Origin: Eupeodes corollae
Lineage: Eukaryota; Arthropoda; Insecta; Diptera; Syrphidae
DNA length: 64,000 bases
Direction: 5' to 3'
Assembly: GCF_945859685.1 (NCBI RefSeq)
Contig: NC_079147.1
Location: 175,133,174 to 175,197,173, forward strand
Under the pieces are notes generated by a model. That model was given only the letters and a program-made list of their open reading frames with translations. It was not told the DNA's origin and searched no databases. Positions 1 to 10,795 of this stretch are shown here, piece by piece (the stretch's first letter is position 1; each line of letters starts with the position of its first letter). The translations under genes and the position numbers were made by a program.

Positions 1-1095
1 AGACCTTCTCTTAAAGAATGTTTCATTGTTGCTTTCGTTGCATACTTACTGGATCTTAAAGACTACATGAAAACAAAACATTTAGAAAAAAACATGAAGA
101 AATAGTTTTACCATTGCGTGTACGTCTTTTCTAAGCAACCTTTTTTATTCAAAGAGTATTGCGTCTATTTTCTATTCGTTATATGGATGGATACACTTTT
201 AGTTCAAGTATCTGCTTTCTACTGTACTTTCTTCTCACACATTCTGGTTGTTGTTACCTCTTTTGGCTTACAATATAATAAAACTGTGCATTTTTTGAAG
301 AAATTAAATTGGCGCCCAACATAGGATTAGCACAAATATATATGTCTTTAAAGTAACAGACATAGAAGAAACAAAAAAGGAATATAAGTACTTCAAGGAT
401 TAGTGTTTAAATTGTGTGTCAAGGATGTCGGTCGACTTTAACCCAATCAAAAACCTTAATGTATGTAGCTATATATATACTAAGAATAGTGATTGTAATA
501 TTAAAATCAAACCAAACAAATAACTTAAAACCAATTGCAATTCTATGCGAACACCTGTACGTAAAAAGTAATTGTATCTAGATATCGTAGAGTGATATCA
601 AATGATGACAAATATTAAATTGATACAATCAAATTCGTTTTTAAAAACTTCAAAAAACAATTTTGTGTACAACTTTTTTATAACGAAAGAATTTGACAAA
701 GGGATCCATGTCGTTTCGTTATAAATAAGGGTTATTGGTTACCATACCCATCGACCCTAAGAAGTATCCGTCAAGTTAGCAATAGCATTTTAAAATTTTA
801 GGGAGCTTATGATTGGGTTAATTGTTGCGAACTTGTCGTAGATTTTCCTTGAAGGAAAAACATGTGTCAAACTTCTTTTTCTTTGTAAATTAAATTCCCA
901 AAAGCATTTAAAATAAACCAACATTGAAAAATGCTACGTTTTGGAAGTTTCATTACATTCATTTTATAAAAAAACAAGCAATACAATTTTTGTCTTAAAC
1001 GAAAAATTAACAAAAACTTCACGAAAATTAATTAAACCATTAATTTCCTAATTTTTAAAGTGGTAATGTCTACTTTAGACACATTCCTAATGAAA
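1..1095. other. AT-rich DNA without recognisable genes
   Basis: Only short spurious open frames are present. It lies downstream of the donor of the methyltransferase exon at 2596-3185 (minus strand), so it is probably intron of that gene. The remaining methyltransferase exons were not found here and are presumably to the left of the window. Confidence 0.5.
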
Positions 1096-1099
1096 AGGT

Positions 1100-1930
1100 G
1101 CTATTATCTTTTTGGTAACACTGGTTTAAACAGCTGACGCACGTTTCGTGTTTTGTTTCACTGTCAAACATCTTCAGTTTGGTCTATAATTTAACCAAGA
1201 ATGGTTTTCCGAAGAACAACGCTTGCAAAGAAAGTTCATCGCACGCTTCTTCTAGCGAGCGACCAATCTCATTTTTGGCTCAATGGGTCCGTAAATAAGC
1301 AGAATTGTCGATTTTGGAGTGAATATCAGCCAGAAGCATTGCAAGAGCTACCAATGCATCCAGAAAAAGCCACAGTTTGGTGCTGTTTATGGGATGGTGG
1401 CATCATTGGACCGTACTTCTTCAAAGATGATGAGAATCGTAACATAACTGTGAATGGTGAAACTTTTTTTATCCAAAATGCAAGAGCTTGACTTGCATGA
1501 CCTGTGGTTTCAAAAAGACGGTGCCACTTTTCACACAGCACGCGCAACAATGGACTTATTGAGAAGTGAGTTCGGTGAACATTTTATTTCACGTTCGGAA
1601 CCGGACCTAGATCGTGCGATTTAACGCCTTTAGACTATTTTTTGTGGGGCTATGTTAAAGTTCATGTCTATACAGACAAGCCCGCTTCAATTGACGCATT
1701 GGGAGACAACATTGAAGCATTTATTCGTGCGATACCGGACGAAATGTTGGAAAGAGTTTGTCAAAATTACACAAAGTGGATCGACCATTTGAGGCGCTGT
1801 CAAAGTCAACATTTGCATGAAATAATCTTCATACATTAAATTATATGGACCGTACTATCGATTAAAATAAAGATTTCGTGAATTTTTCTGATTTTTCATT
1901 TTAAAAACTTTCCTAAAGCTTTTGAAAAAT
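1100..1930 (+). mobile_element. Tc1/mariner-superfamily transposon, decayed transposase
   Basis: Relic of a cut-and-paste DNA transposon. Around 1255-1320 the frame reads a first catalytic-Asp block (SDQSHFWLNG, then VNKQNCRFW). Around 1504-1545, in another frame, WFQKDGATFHTA carries the second Asp, and at 1617-1660 CDLTPLDYFLWGYVK carries the third acidic block. The C-terminus ends at a stop near 1839. These blocks are typical of the insect Tc1/mariner-type family often annotated as Tc3- or mariner-like transposase. At least two frameshifts separate the blocks, and the N-terminal helix-turn-helix region is missing: the sequence jumps from the start-codon region near 1201 straight to the first Asp block. 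The non-coding ends match those of a second, internally deleted copy at 19126-19455, which fixes the approximate limits. Non-functional. Family confident, exact clade not. Confidence 0.82.
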
Positions 1931-2119
1931 CATCCTTTACATAATCTCAAGTTAACAAATTTTAATTATGACATAAAAGAACTATGTTTTGCATTCGTAA
2001 AAAATTTCGTACTTGAGAATTTAATCAAACATAACATTACAATGGCAGCGATGTCGAAAAAAGTTGGTCTCGCGATTCAATCTGGCTTTCTGTTCTATCT
2101 CCTCCAATCATAACCATTG

Positions 2120-2300
2120 GATATATTCAGTTCAAACTTGGAAATTATTAGGTTTTTAGTAAATTCGTGCTAGGTTTTTTTTAAGAGCAAAAAAAAACAG
2201 CAGTCTCTATACACATTTTTTGATAAAAAGTCGATAATTCGAATTTTCTCAGAAACCAACTGATAGAGATGTTTATGAAAATTTCTCTGCAGCTTTTTTC
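2120..2300 (+). repeat. Fragment of a dispersed AT-rich repeat, also at 37940-38100
   Basis: The string TTCAAACTTGGAAATTA followed by an AATTCGTGCTAGG-type block and an 'aga..aaa..cagtatctc' block recurs in the same order at 37953-38050. It is not coding. The parent element is not identified. Confidence 0.5.
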
Positions 2301-2595
2301 AACAAGAAAGAAATGTTTGTATTGCTCCAGAAGGGTACCGCCCATAAAACCGTTATTTTGTTTTAAGTGATATGGAACTGAAATTTAGTGAGGTGCCTGT
2401 TTTTGATTAGTTAAACAATCGTTTGTAGAATAAGTAAGAACAGTGAAAAATTACTTGGATACAAGTAAAAAGTTTTGAAATTTTGTAATTTTAAAAGTCA
2501 TATGACTGTTCGAGGTTTACGTGATAATCGATTTGATAAACATACATATATGTATAAATGCACATGTAAATGTGTATTTTGTGCATGTTACTTAC

Positions 2596-3185
2596 CTCAC
2601 CACCTTTTTCACGGGCGACCTTACTCAGTCGATGGCAACGGTCAATGCCTATTGTACATATCGCCGGATTACACTGCGTTAAATACCGCCCACTGCCACA
2701 GCCAACATCACATACAACAGACCCTGCATCCAAGGCTCCCAAAAATTGGGCGACTTTTGGGCGAATGGTCCCTGATGGTTCCTCACAATTTTCATAAACA
2801 TCATGAACATAAGCCCGCTCCAAGGCAGCTGAACGCCCGCTGGCATCATTACATTTTCGCTGCTCACTATCACATCGACTACCAGGTGTCTCACCCACAG
2901 CAGCTTCAAATTTCCTGCGATTTCTCGGTGAATTAACTTCCCGATAATATTGATCCCTGGTTGAAGGTATAGTTGCTGCTCCAACAACTGGTGGCTTTGG
3001 ACTCGTTGCTGGTGTAGCTGTCGTTTTTGTCGTTGCATTACTGCATATTGTTGTTGGAATCGATGAAACTGGTGACGAAGACGCTGACGGAGCACTTACA
3101 CTGGGTGATTGTGTGGTCGTCGATGCCGTCATCGAAGTTTGTCTTCGTTTTCGTTGCAGCTGTTTTTCATGTTGAAATTTCTCAT
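2596..3185 (-). CDS. fid: tRNA methyltransferase 9-like protein (TRMT9B/fid-type), N-terminal exon, partial gene
   Basis: Internal exon of a SAM-dependent methyltransferase of the Trm9/ALKBH8 family. It starts after an acceptor (tttatag, AG at 3187-3186) and ends at a donor (gag|gtaagt at 2596|2595). It encodes a basic Gln/Lys/Arg stretch, a long low-complexity Ser/Thr/Pro/Ala region, and then the start of the methyltransferase domain: LERAYVHDVYENCEEP (the Trm9 N-terminal signature) and VVCDVGCGSGRY, the glycine-rich SAM-binding motif I. The exon stops just after KVAREKGGE, so motifs II onward lie to the left, outside the window. Yeast Trm9 and ALKBH8 methylate the wobble-uridine cm5U side chain. 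The TRMT9B branch, which includes Drosophila fid, has a long Ser-rich N-terminal extension as seen here, and its activity is less clear. An internal Met codon at 3132-3130 is an alternative start, but splicing to 9011-9104 is preferred because the phases match. Confidence 0.85.
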
Positions 3186-3403
3186 CTATAAAGTATACAA
3201 AATTAAAATCAGTTTTAAAATGCAAGAAAAAAGTCAACTAGATTCTAGAAAAAGGAGGATAATTTTCTTGAATACATCTATGTGCATAATCGTGCAATGT
3301 ACATTTTGTCCGAGTTTCTGAACATTAAAGGTAAATCAATTGAACAATTTGGCTTCGCAAAAATTGAAAACAAAATTATTGAAGTACTTATATTTTGTGA
3401 TAG

Positions 3404-3684
3404 TAGTACCCGTGGCGTGATGGTTAGTGCGTTGGACTGTCATGCCAGAGGTCTTGGGTTCTATCCCTGCCTATGCCATCTAAAGTTTTTTTCACGGGTA
3501 CTGCCTCTTGCAAGGAATTGACAAATTCTGCAAGAGTAATTCTTGTCATGAAAAGTGCTTTCTTAAATTAGTCCTTCGGATTCGGCTTAAATGTGTAGGA
3601 CCTATCCATCCCTGACAACAGTACTTGCACAGGAGTTGCTGTTGTAAGTCACTAGGACCTAGTTCTCAATGGACTGTTGCGCCA
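3404..3684 (+). mobile_element. tRNA-derived SINE, full-length copy 1
   Basis: Head of about 75 nt resembles a tRNA: A-box-like TGGCGTGATGGTTAGTGCG, then an anticodon-loop region CTGTCAT, and a B-box-like GGGTTCTATCCC (GGGTTCGATCCC in other copies). The body carries the conserved AGTAATTCTTGTCATGAAAA block, and the 3' end reads CTCAATGGACTGTTGCGCC. About ten related copies occur in this window, in both orientations. It lies in the large intron of the methyltransferase gene. Confidence 0.88.
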
Positions 3685-4173
3685 AAAATAAGAACTAATG
3701 ATCCGAAAAGTGGACCCGATTGTCTAAAAAATATGTTTTTCGGAACTGTGATGTTAACACTGATTAAAGTGCTGTTTTCTTTAAACTTTACACTTCCGGT
3801 TTCTGAGGGATTCCTTGAAGACTTCATTGATTTGCATAATACTACAATAGGTCAGGAATGTAAAGCTTTTGAGAGTTTCTATTAAAATTATACTACTTGA
3901 CAAACAGTAGTTTATTTTTGTCAGATATATGTACTTATTTGCCGACAAGCTGTAAAAAACTGTATTTTGAACCAAGGGCTCTGAGCTATTGGGTATGTGG
4001 AGCTATGATGGGTGAGGTGCGTTTTAAGTGAACTTAATAAAGAGCCATCCAGCCGATTGCTGGACAGTTCTGAATGCATGGTGCTTAGATAAGAAAAATA
4101 ACAAAATATAATGAGGACGTTTTTTTTTAAACTGGGACTGAATATTTATTATTTCACATATGTCTGACATGTA

Positions 4174-6281
4174 GGGTAGAGCGAGGAGGATTTGACGAAA
4201 GGAGGATTTGTCATTTTCAAATATCGCTCGACACATAATGCACAAAGAGCAGAAGTATCAAAATAAAGAGTGCTTGACATGTTATGACTCTCTCTCATGA
4301 AAATGGCACTTGTGTCTCTGCCTTGTTGGCCTACGCACGTGCGTTTTGTTTGCGGTGCATTTTTTTTTGATAATTTTTCAATTTCTGTTTTTCGGATAAC
4401 AGTTTTCAGTGACTATTTTCTTTGTTTTTTATTTTGTTATTTGATTAACCAATCAAAAGGTTTAAAGAATAAATATATGTCTCAGTGTTGGCTACTTAAG
4501 AAATTTGGTAAGCTTAAAAATATTTATTTAGAGTGACAAAAGGAGGATTTGACAACTAAGAAAAAGGATGACTTGACAAATTGTCCTTTCCTTCCAACCT
4601 CATACGTTTCATCGTTTGCAGCCCCTAGACGTTTCGGTGTTCAGACCATTTAAACGACAGTGCGAGGTATCGTTTAACAACTATTTGGTAAACAACCCGG
4701 AGGTAATGCAGGGGATCACAATATATGACATACCCACACTTTTCATCTCAGCCGTTTCTCAGAGCATTCTCTCCAGAAAACATAACAAAATTATTTTTAT
4801 CTACAGGAATATCACCCTTCAATTCTGATATTTTCGAGGACAGAGAATTTTGTGAACCTGCTGGATTCGAAGAAAATAAAGAAACAAGGAAGTCAACTGA
4901 TGCTGCCTCAATAAATTCATTACCTTTGATTGAATCCTCTAACATCTATACAACTGTACCATTACCAACATCAGTTGCCATTGAAGACGGTTCTACTTCA
5001 ACTGCGGCAACTCTAACTTCTGTAATTGAAAAAACTCATACCACACCGGAAACTATTCGCCCTTTTCCGAAATTAGGGAAAAAGAAATCCAAAGGTCGTC
5101 CGGTTGGAAAGTCCAGAGTTTATACTGATACTCCAGAAAAAGACCGTTTAGAGGAACTCGCATCCAAAAAGAGCCTCAAGCTCCAAATGAGGAGCATTCC
5201 TAAGGTAAAAAAAACATAAGGTCGTGAAACGTGTACTGAATGATTCTTCGAGTGAAGACTGCGATAAGTACAGCCTCCGGGATTCGGACACGTCACTACG
5301 ATGGGAAGAGAGGAACAAGGACCAACCGGAACGAGTTAAATTCAGCAAGCATATTATCGCCAATCGCGGAGATTATGTTCTTATAAAATTTGGTGATAAA
5401 AAGAAGTTCTTTTACGTTGGATTGGTAGCAGCTGTTGATCAGGATTCCGCTTTACCATACACAGTCAAATATTTCCGAAGACAAAAAAAATAGGTCAAAT
5501 TTATTTGACGAGCCCTTAGTTGAAAATATTAAATTGACAATGTCAATGGTCTTGGTAGCCAAGCTTGAAAAATGCCAGGCACCTCCAGATCCAAAGCAAA
5601 AATAAGATTTAACGTCGATTTTGCAGGTCTCGACATTCGTTAAAATACAAAGTCGGAGGAAGTACGAGTCTTTAGTTTTTTTAAGAGCTTTAATTTCTTA
5701 AAACTTTTGTTATATAGTACCTACCTATCTAAGAATTTATTAAATAAAGACTTTACGTTTCGAGTTCATTTAAAGTGAAAGTTCTTATGACGTTTTTCAT
5801 TGGTTTCACTCAAGGTTTCACTCATTCTGAAATCCAATGGAACGATGCAAGTTGCTTCTACTCAATTCTTGGGTTTGCACTCTGTTTAGGTGAATTGCGG
5901 AATATAAATTATTTGCTGCCACACAAAAAGTGAAATGAATTGTGCCAATGTGATGGTTTCATAAGACTTCCGGACACTCCTGGACGCTTCCAGACGTCCA
6001 AAGGAAAAAGTCATTAGATTGGCAAATCCTCCCACCAGTTATCAAAACCTCCTGAGCATCTGTCAAATCCTCCTCAAATCCTAGAAGGTTTTGTCACTTT
6101 TGAATACTGGTTTTGAGCTTCATATCATCAAGACCCTTTTGAATATCATATTGGAATATTGGTAATTTTCAAGTCAAATAACAAGGGATCATCTTCAATC
6201 ATGAAGTTTTTACCAGTCGGCTAAATGTTGTTCCAAAATTATAAAATATTATTTTTGTGTCAAATCCTCCTCGCTCTACCC
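4174..6281 (+). mobile_element. pogo/Tigger-type DNA transposon with perfect TIRs
   Basis: A 2.1 kb element bounded by a perfect 23-bp inverted repeat that begins GGGTAGAGCGAGGAGG (4174-4196 and 6259-6281), flanked on each side by a TA dinucleotide as expected for Tc1/mariner/pogo integration. The core motif GGAGGATTTGAC of the TIR is repeated inside both ends (near 4203 and 4542 on the left; inverted near 6022, 6043 and 6063 on the right), which looks like an array of subterminal transposase-binding sites. The coding part retains only the C-terminal third of a DDE transposase (see 4608-5605), so this copy is internally deleted and non-autonomous. It sits in an intron of the minus-strand methyltransferase gene. 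Confidence 0.87.
4608..5605 (+). pseudogene. C-terminal part of a pogo/Tigger transposase
   Basis: Reads HRLQPLDVSVFRPFKRQ near 4610-4660, the stretch after the last catalytic acidic residue in the DDE_1 (pogo/Tigger/jerky) fold. A conserved helix follows that contains the FSPENITKLF-type segment, then a Ser/Thr-rich linker. The C-terminal module (about 5340-5490) reads RGDYVLIKFGDKKKFFYVGLV, like the small beta-rich tail of insect Tigger-like transposases. The frame must shift near 4770, near 5215 (a stop sits next to an A-rich run) and near 5490; after the last shift it continues FDEPLVENIKLTMSM to a stop at about 5605. The N-terminal CENP-B-like DNA-binding domain and the catalytic core are absent, so the gene cannot make active transposase. 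Confidence 0.8.
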
Positions 6282-7680
6282 TACATTAATATACATTCAT
6301 ATATGATATGTAGTTTGTGTATTTATTAGATGATGGAATTATTCCAATACCCGTGTTTTGTTGGAAAACTTGTCCATAGTATAGTAGGATTGTACATGAA
6401 TAACAAAAACAATATCCATAGTATGAATAACACCGATAAAAGTTAGAGTAGAATCTTACTACGCATGGTTTTTCGACATTTGTACAAGTATCGAATGGAT
6501 CTTATGTGATTGGTACGATTGATATTTTATTTTTATCTCGATGGCTGTGTTCGTTGATCATGTGTTTTCCATAGGGGAAAAAATAAATCAGTTTAGATTA
6601 AATAAATCTTTTTTTGGTGTTTCCACCGAACAAGAACATTTAAAAATGATTAAGTTTGACAGCACTTTGTAAAATACAAATAATGTTTCGATGTATCTTA
6701 TGAAGTGCAAGTGAGATAGTTTGATTCGTATTAAAAAATGAAAAACTGAATAGTTCAGCACAATATAAGAATGCTGTAAAACAAAACTATATTTTTTGTA
6801 CACAAACATGCAAATAAACAGACCATAATGCATTATCTGTTGAACCAACTCTTCCATACAGGTTTTTCTTCTCAAATTTTGACTCTACTCCGATCTCCAA
6901 CGGGAATCGAGTCAAATCAAGCTCATTTCAACTCGATTCAGGTATATACAAAATTGAGGCGACCTTTTAGCTCGCTTGAACACCATATGTTAATGCATTA
7001 GTGAAGCAATTGTTAAGTTAAATTTTTTTATAGGATCTCAATTTCCAGATATTTTCGTACCATTTCTTCTTGAAAATTGTCCATTTTATTAGTTTTAGTT
7101 AGTTTTGTTTGCTAAGTTAATTTTAACATTTGATTTTCACAAAACTTTCTTCTATTTGTGTGTTTTTTTTATTATTATTCTGACAGATCTTCTTTCAGTT
7201 GTAAACATTTTTAAGTACAAAAATCTGGCTACTGCGGATCGTTTTGTTGGCAATTTCTCACTGTAGTACTGTACTATATATGGAATACCAAAAAACGCAC
7301 TTAATCAAAGAGTTTCTAATTCAGGCAAAAAAAAATGCTTTGAAATTGAATTGTCTGACTTGTGTTGCAAGAAAAACTTAATTTTGTTAACTTATAATGC
7401 GTTAGCACTATTCACAAAGCAAATAGCTCTTGAAAAATTGTCATCAATCATAACCCTTACCCTTAAAGAACATACATTTAAGAACAAATTTATCACTACA
7501 CCGAAGTCTGTGTGACCCACATAATACAGTTCCTAAATCGCAGGCTTGTGAGAGAATACAATCTTTTGGGAATGCAATAATTATAAATCATTTAGTGAAC
7601 TGAACTAATATATAACATTCATTGATTTCACCTAAAGATGGAGACTTACAAATGTTTGCAATTTCCAATCTAAAATAAAT
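6282..7680. other. AT-rich intron or intergenic DNA
   Basis: No coding, RNA or repeat signature recognised. The longest open frame (6588-6875, minus) is AT-driven and Phe/Ile/Lys-rich. Confidence 0.4.
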
Positions 7681-7872
7681 TAGGTTGGCGCAACAGTGGC
7701 TTACAGCTCTCAACCATTCCTGTTGCGGGTAAAGTTTTCATAGATGGAGCAGTTTTAAGTCGAATTCGAACGGGTTATTTGAGAAAGCACTTTTCATGAG
7801 AAACATTTCTCTTGGAGAATTTGTCAATTCTTGGCAAGAGGTAGTACCTATAAAATAAAACCTTTAGATGAA
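7681..7872 (-). mobile_element. tRNA-derived SINE, 5'-truncated copy 2
   Basis: Starts with the family 3' end (GGTTGGCGCAACAGT on the plus strand) and includes the body blocks GAGAAAGCACTTTTCATGAG and GGCAAGAGGTAGTACC. The tRNA-like head is missing. Confidence 0.8.
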
Positions 7873-9010
7873 GAAAAAATGTATTAAAGTCATAAAATCT
7901 TGCATTCCCAAAAGATTGCATTATTTAACAAGACTGCTAAATCCTCAATTTTTTCGACCACAAATCATTTTAGTTTTATCAAAAATTGTTATGAAATATC
8001 ATCCATAGAATCTTCTTTTTTAATTCTTTGCCAATGGATTAATTAAAGCGGATTTGTAAAAAATACAACAACTCAAGTTTGAGTTGGTGGTAATTCGTAT
8101 TTAATATTTATTTTTGATTGAGCATGGTTATGAGAACTTATTCATTGACATGATCTGTTATGCGGGTTTCGCTGATAATTTTATTATAAAAAAGAACATT
8201 TGAAGCGTATTTTGATCTCAAAATTTCAAAACTTCGCACGAAAAACATGTAGGGTTATATTTTAGAATAGATAATAGACAAGCTGATAAAACAGAATTTA
8301 CCTCACTTTACTTAAATATTGAAAAAAAAGTTTTTTTGGCTTAAATCGATGTTAGTCCTTCTACCCTTTGCAAACAAATTATATTTACTCATAGCCAAGC
8401 TTTTAGCGTGGATTTTAGATTTAACTTTATCAAACAATCCAACAATGTGTCAATATGATAAGAGAATTAAAAATCTCCGTACTAATTATTCTTCATCGTA
8501 TAATAAAACGACTTTTGAAATAGGTAGTTACAATTCTAAACTTCAGAACATTTCATTGAACGTTTTAATGCAAAACAATTGTGCTTTTTTGTTCTCAAGG
8601 TTGAACAAAGCATCTTTGTTCACATTTTCGATATGGTAGACAGAGACATATTTGTCTGCAGTGAACTAGAAATATATATATAGATAACTATAGAACTGTT
8701 TTCTTGAAAAAATATATTCTTTATTATGAGAATTTAATTCGAAATGTATATGAAGTTCCTTAAAATACCTACAAAGTTGATTTGAAGGGTTTTATTTGAA
8801 ATAAGTAAGTTTTTTTTTGTAATTAGTTCTCTCAACTGCCCAATGACTTTTATAAGGAAGGATTTATTTCCAAATCTGACGAATCTTTTATTTAACTGCA
8901 CTGAACAATAGATATTTTACTGAAAAACAGAAGTTTTACTGTGAAAAATATATGTTAAAATCCTTACATATAAGTTAAAAACAAAGGAAAAGTTCGAAAT
9001 AATTACCCAC
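7873..9010. other. AT-rich DNA, probable intron
   Basis: No gene or repeat recognised. It separates the two proposed exons of the methyltransferase gene. Confidence 0.4.
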
Positions 9011-9104
9011 CTCCAAAATATTTTGCCCCGGAATTTGATGATGCCTGTAGAGCATTCGTTGGCAATTGATTTGCCGTTAACGGCATTAACTGTCCCGCTA
9101 ACAT
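9011..9104 (-). CDS. fid: Probable first coding exon of the TRMT9B/fid-type gene
   Basis: A short coding-like stretch on the minus strand that begins ATG TTA GCG GGA CAG (M at 9104) and ends ...AAA TAT TTT GGA G|GTGGGT, an acceptable 5' splice site. It encodes 31 residues of fly-like polar sequence (start MLAGQLMPLTANQLP, end SSNSGAKYFGG). One base is left over, which exactly complements the two-base start of exon 3185-2596 and gives GAT (Asp): ...YFGG-D-EKFQHEKQ.... Codon use and composition differ from the AT-rich surroundings. An AG at 9118-9117 could be an acceptor for a slightly longer exon to 9116 if translation begins further upstream. Assignment to the same gene is inference from strand, phase and composition. 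Confidence 0.5.
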
Positions 9105-9116
9105 CAAAGAGGAAAG

Positions 9117-10590
9117 CTTTATGAATATCTTTGTTAAAAGATAATTAAACACCTTATTCCGTATTTAGCTTTGTAAAAACTTGTTTCCAATTTCAGATGC
9201 ATCACATACTATTTTTATTATTATGACTATATTGTTTCATTTTCAAAAAGTTGTTGTCGCTATTAACAAACTTTATTTCGAACATTCAAAGGGACCAAAG
9301 AGAGGAACTATGTTTAACGATTTGCTTCAATATTTTTGGCAAAAATATTCTCTTAAATTTAAGCTGATATCATTTGTAGGGCACCAATTTTTATGTTTTT
9401 CAGACTTTGGTTCTAAAGATGGAGGCAGAAGAACAACAAATTAAAAAATGGCGATTCAACACACATACACATAATCATTTTATTTTGTATCTCCTTCGCA
9501 CAATGACCCACAATTATTTAAACTACTAAAGGATATGACTGGATACATCTTTGTAGTATGCAGAGTTTTGTATTTGTTGTTTTATTCCAGTTTCAACATT
9601 AGTTGAAAAGAGGCAAATATATACGCGAAAGAGTGGAAAAAAGTTGAACTTTAGGTAAAAGTGACTGCGTAAAGATGTAGAATGGACTTTTCTTTCAAAA
9701 TTTTCACATATATTTCGAACGACTTTTCGTTTATAAATTGAACTTTAGGGACTTAAAACCATTTTAATTTAGGAATTACACAAGAATAGTTTCGAAGAAT
9801 ACTACTTGGATTTTGTTAGCTTGGATTCAAATTAAAGAAATGGGCTTTGATTGTATTAATTTGTTTAGGATACTTTTACATGCAGTCGACAAACGTGTAT
9901 AAACCCCATGACTATTATCGAAGAAAATCCGTTCAGAACTAAGTAAAATTTTATTTGAGAAATATTGCTATACATTATACAGTTAGTACTTGGAGTTGGA
10001 ACGAGATTCTTTCATAAAGTTTTACTGAAAATAGAGAGGGTGGTATAAATGGAAGCTTTTTTTTGTGAGGTATCAACATCAAGTGTGTTCGATGTTTTAG
10101 TTGAGCTTAAGGTGGAAACGCAAAGTCAAAATTAAAGAGTAATTATGTCATTATAAAAACATTCTTGATTAAATAGTATAAATAAAGTTAATATAAATTT
10201 GGATCAAAATTTGCATTAATTAAAAAACTGGAAAATAGGACCAATGGTTTCTCATCTCTCTTTTCCAATTTGCCTATATTATGGAACAATACTTTATAAA
10301 AAACAAAGTCTTACAAATAAAGATTGGGCACCTACTAGAAAAATACTAAAGCTACAATTATTATCGAAGTGAACAGCACACATTTTAATTTTTAGTAGTA
10401 CACGTTTCACATTTTTTAAAACAACTGTGATTACTAAAGTTTCCCGGTAAAAAAGTAACCGATGCTTTTATTAAATTTCGTGCTCACTTCGTATGCTTGC
10501 ATATGATTTTTGGGGCATTTCATCATTTCTACTTCTTTACCAATATTTATTGCTAAGCAAATTATTCAATCGTCCATATAAATTGTATTT
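9117..10590. other. AT-rich DNA without recognised features
   Basis: Probably 5' flank of the minus-strand methyltransferase gene. No promoter motif could be assigned. Short frames such as 9181-9444 have no recognisable product. Confidence 0.35.
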
Positions 10591-10593
10591 AAA

Positions 10594-10795
10594 TGGTGAC
10601 ATACAACTCTCAACCATTTGTGTCATTTCAGGGATGCAGGGGACCTACAGTTTTTATGCAAAATCCAAACGGTTAATTTGAGAAAGAAATTTTCATGAGA
10701 AGAATCACTCTTAAAATATTTGTCACTCCTCTCAAGAGCTAGTACCCATACAAAAAAACTTTTAGTTGGCATAGGCAGGGAAACCAGGCACAAGT
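10594..10795 (-). mobile_element. tRNA-derived SINE, diverged copy 3
   Basis: Carries the blocks ACAACTCTCAACCATTTGTG, CAGGGATGCAGGGGACCTAC and AGAAGAATCACTCTTAAAAT, ending in the partial head GGCATAGGCAGGGAAACC. More diverged than copies 8 and 9, hence older. Confidence 0.75.

Noticed and set aside
2475..2936. Plus-strand open frame of 153 codons
   Set aside because: It is the antisense shadow of the minus-strand methyltransferase exon, which has the family motifs and splice sites.
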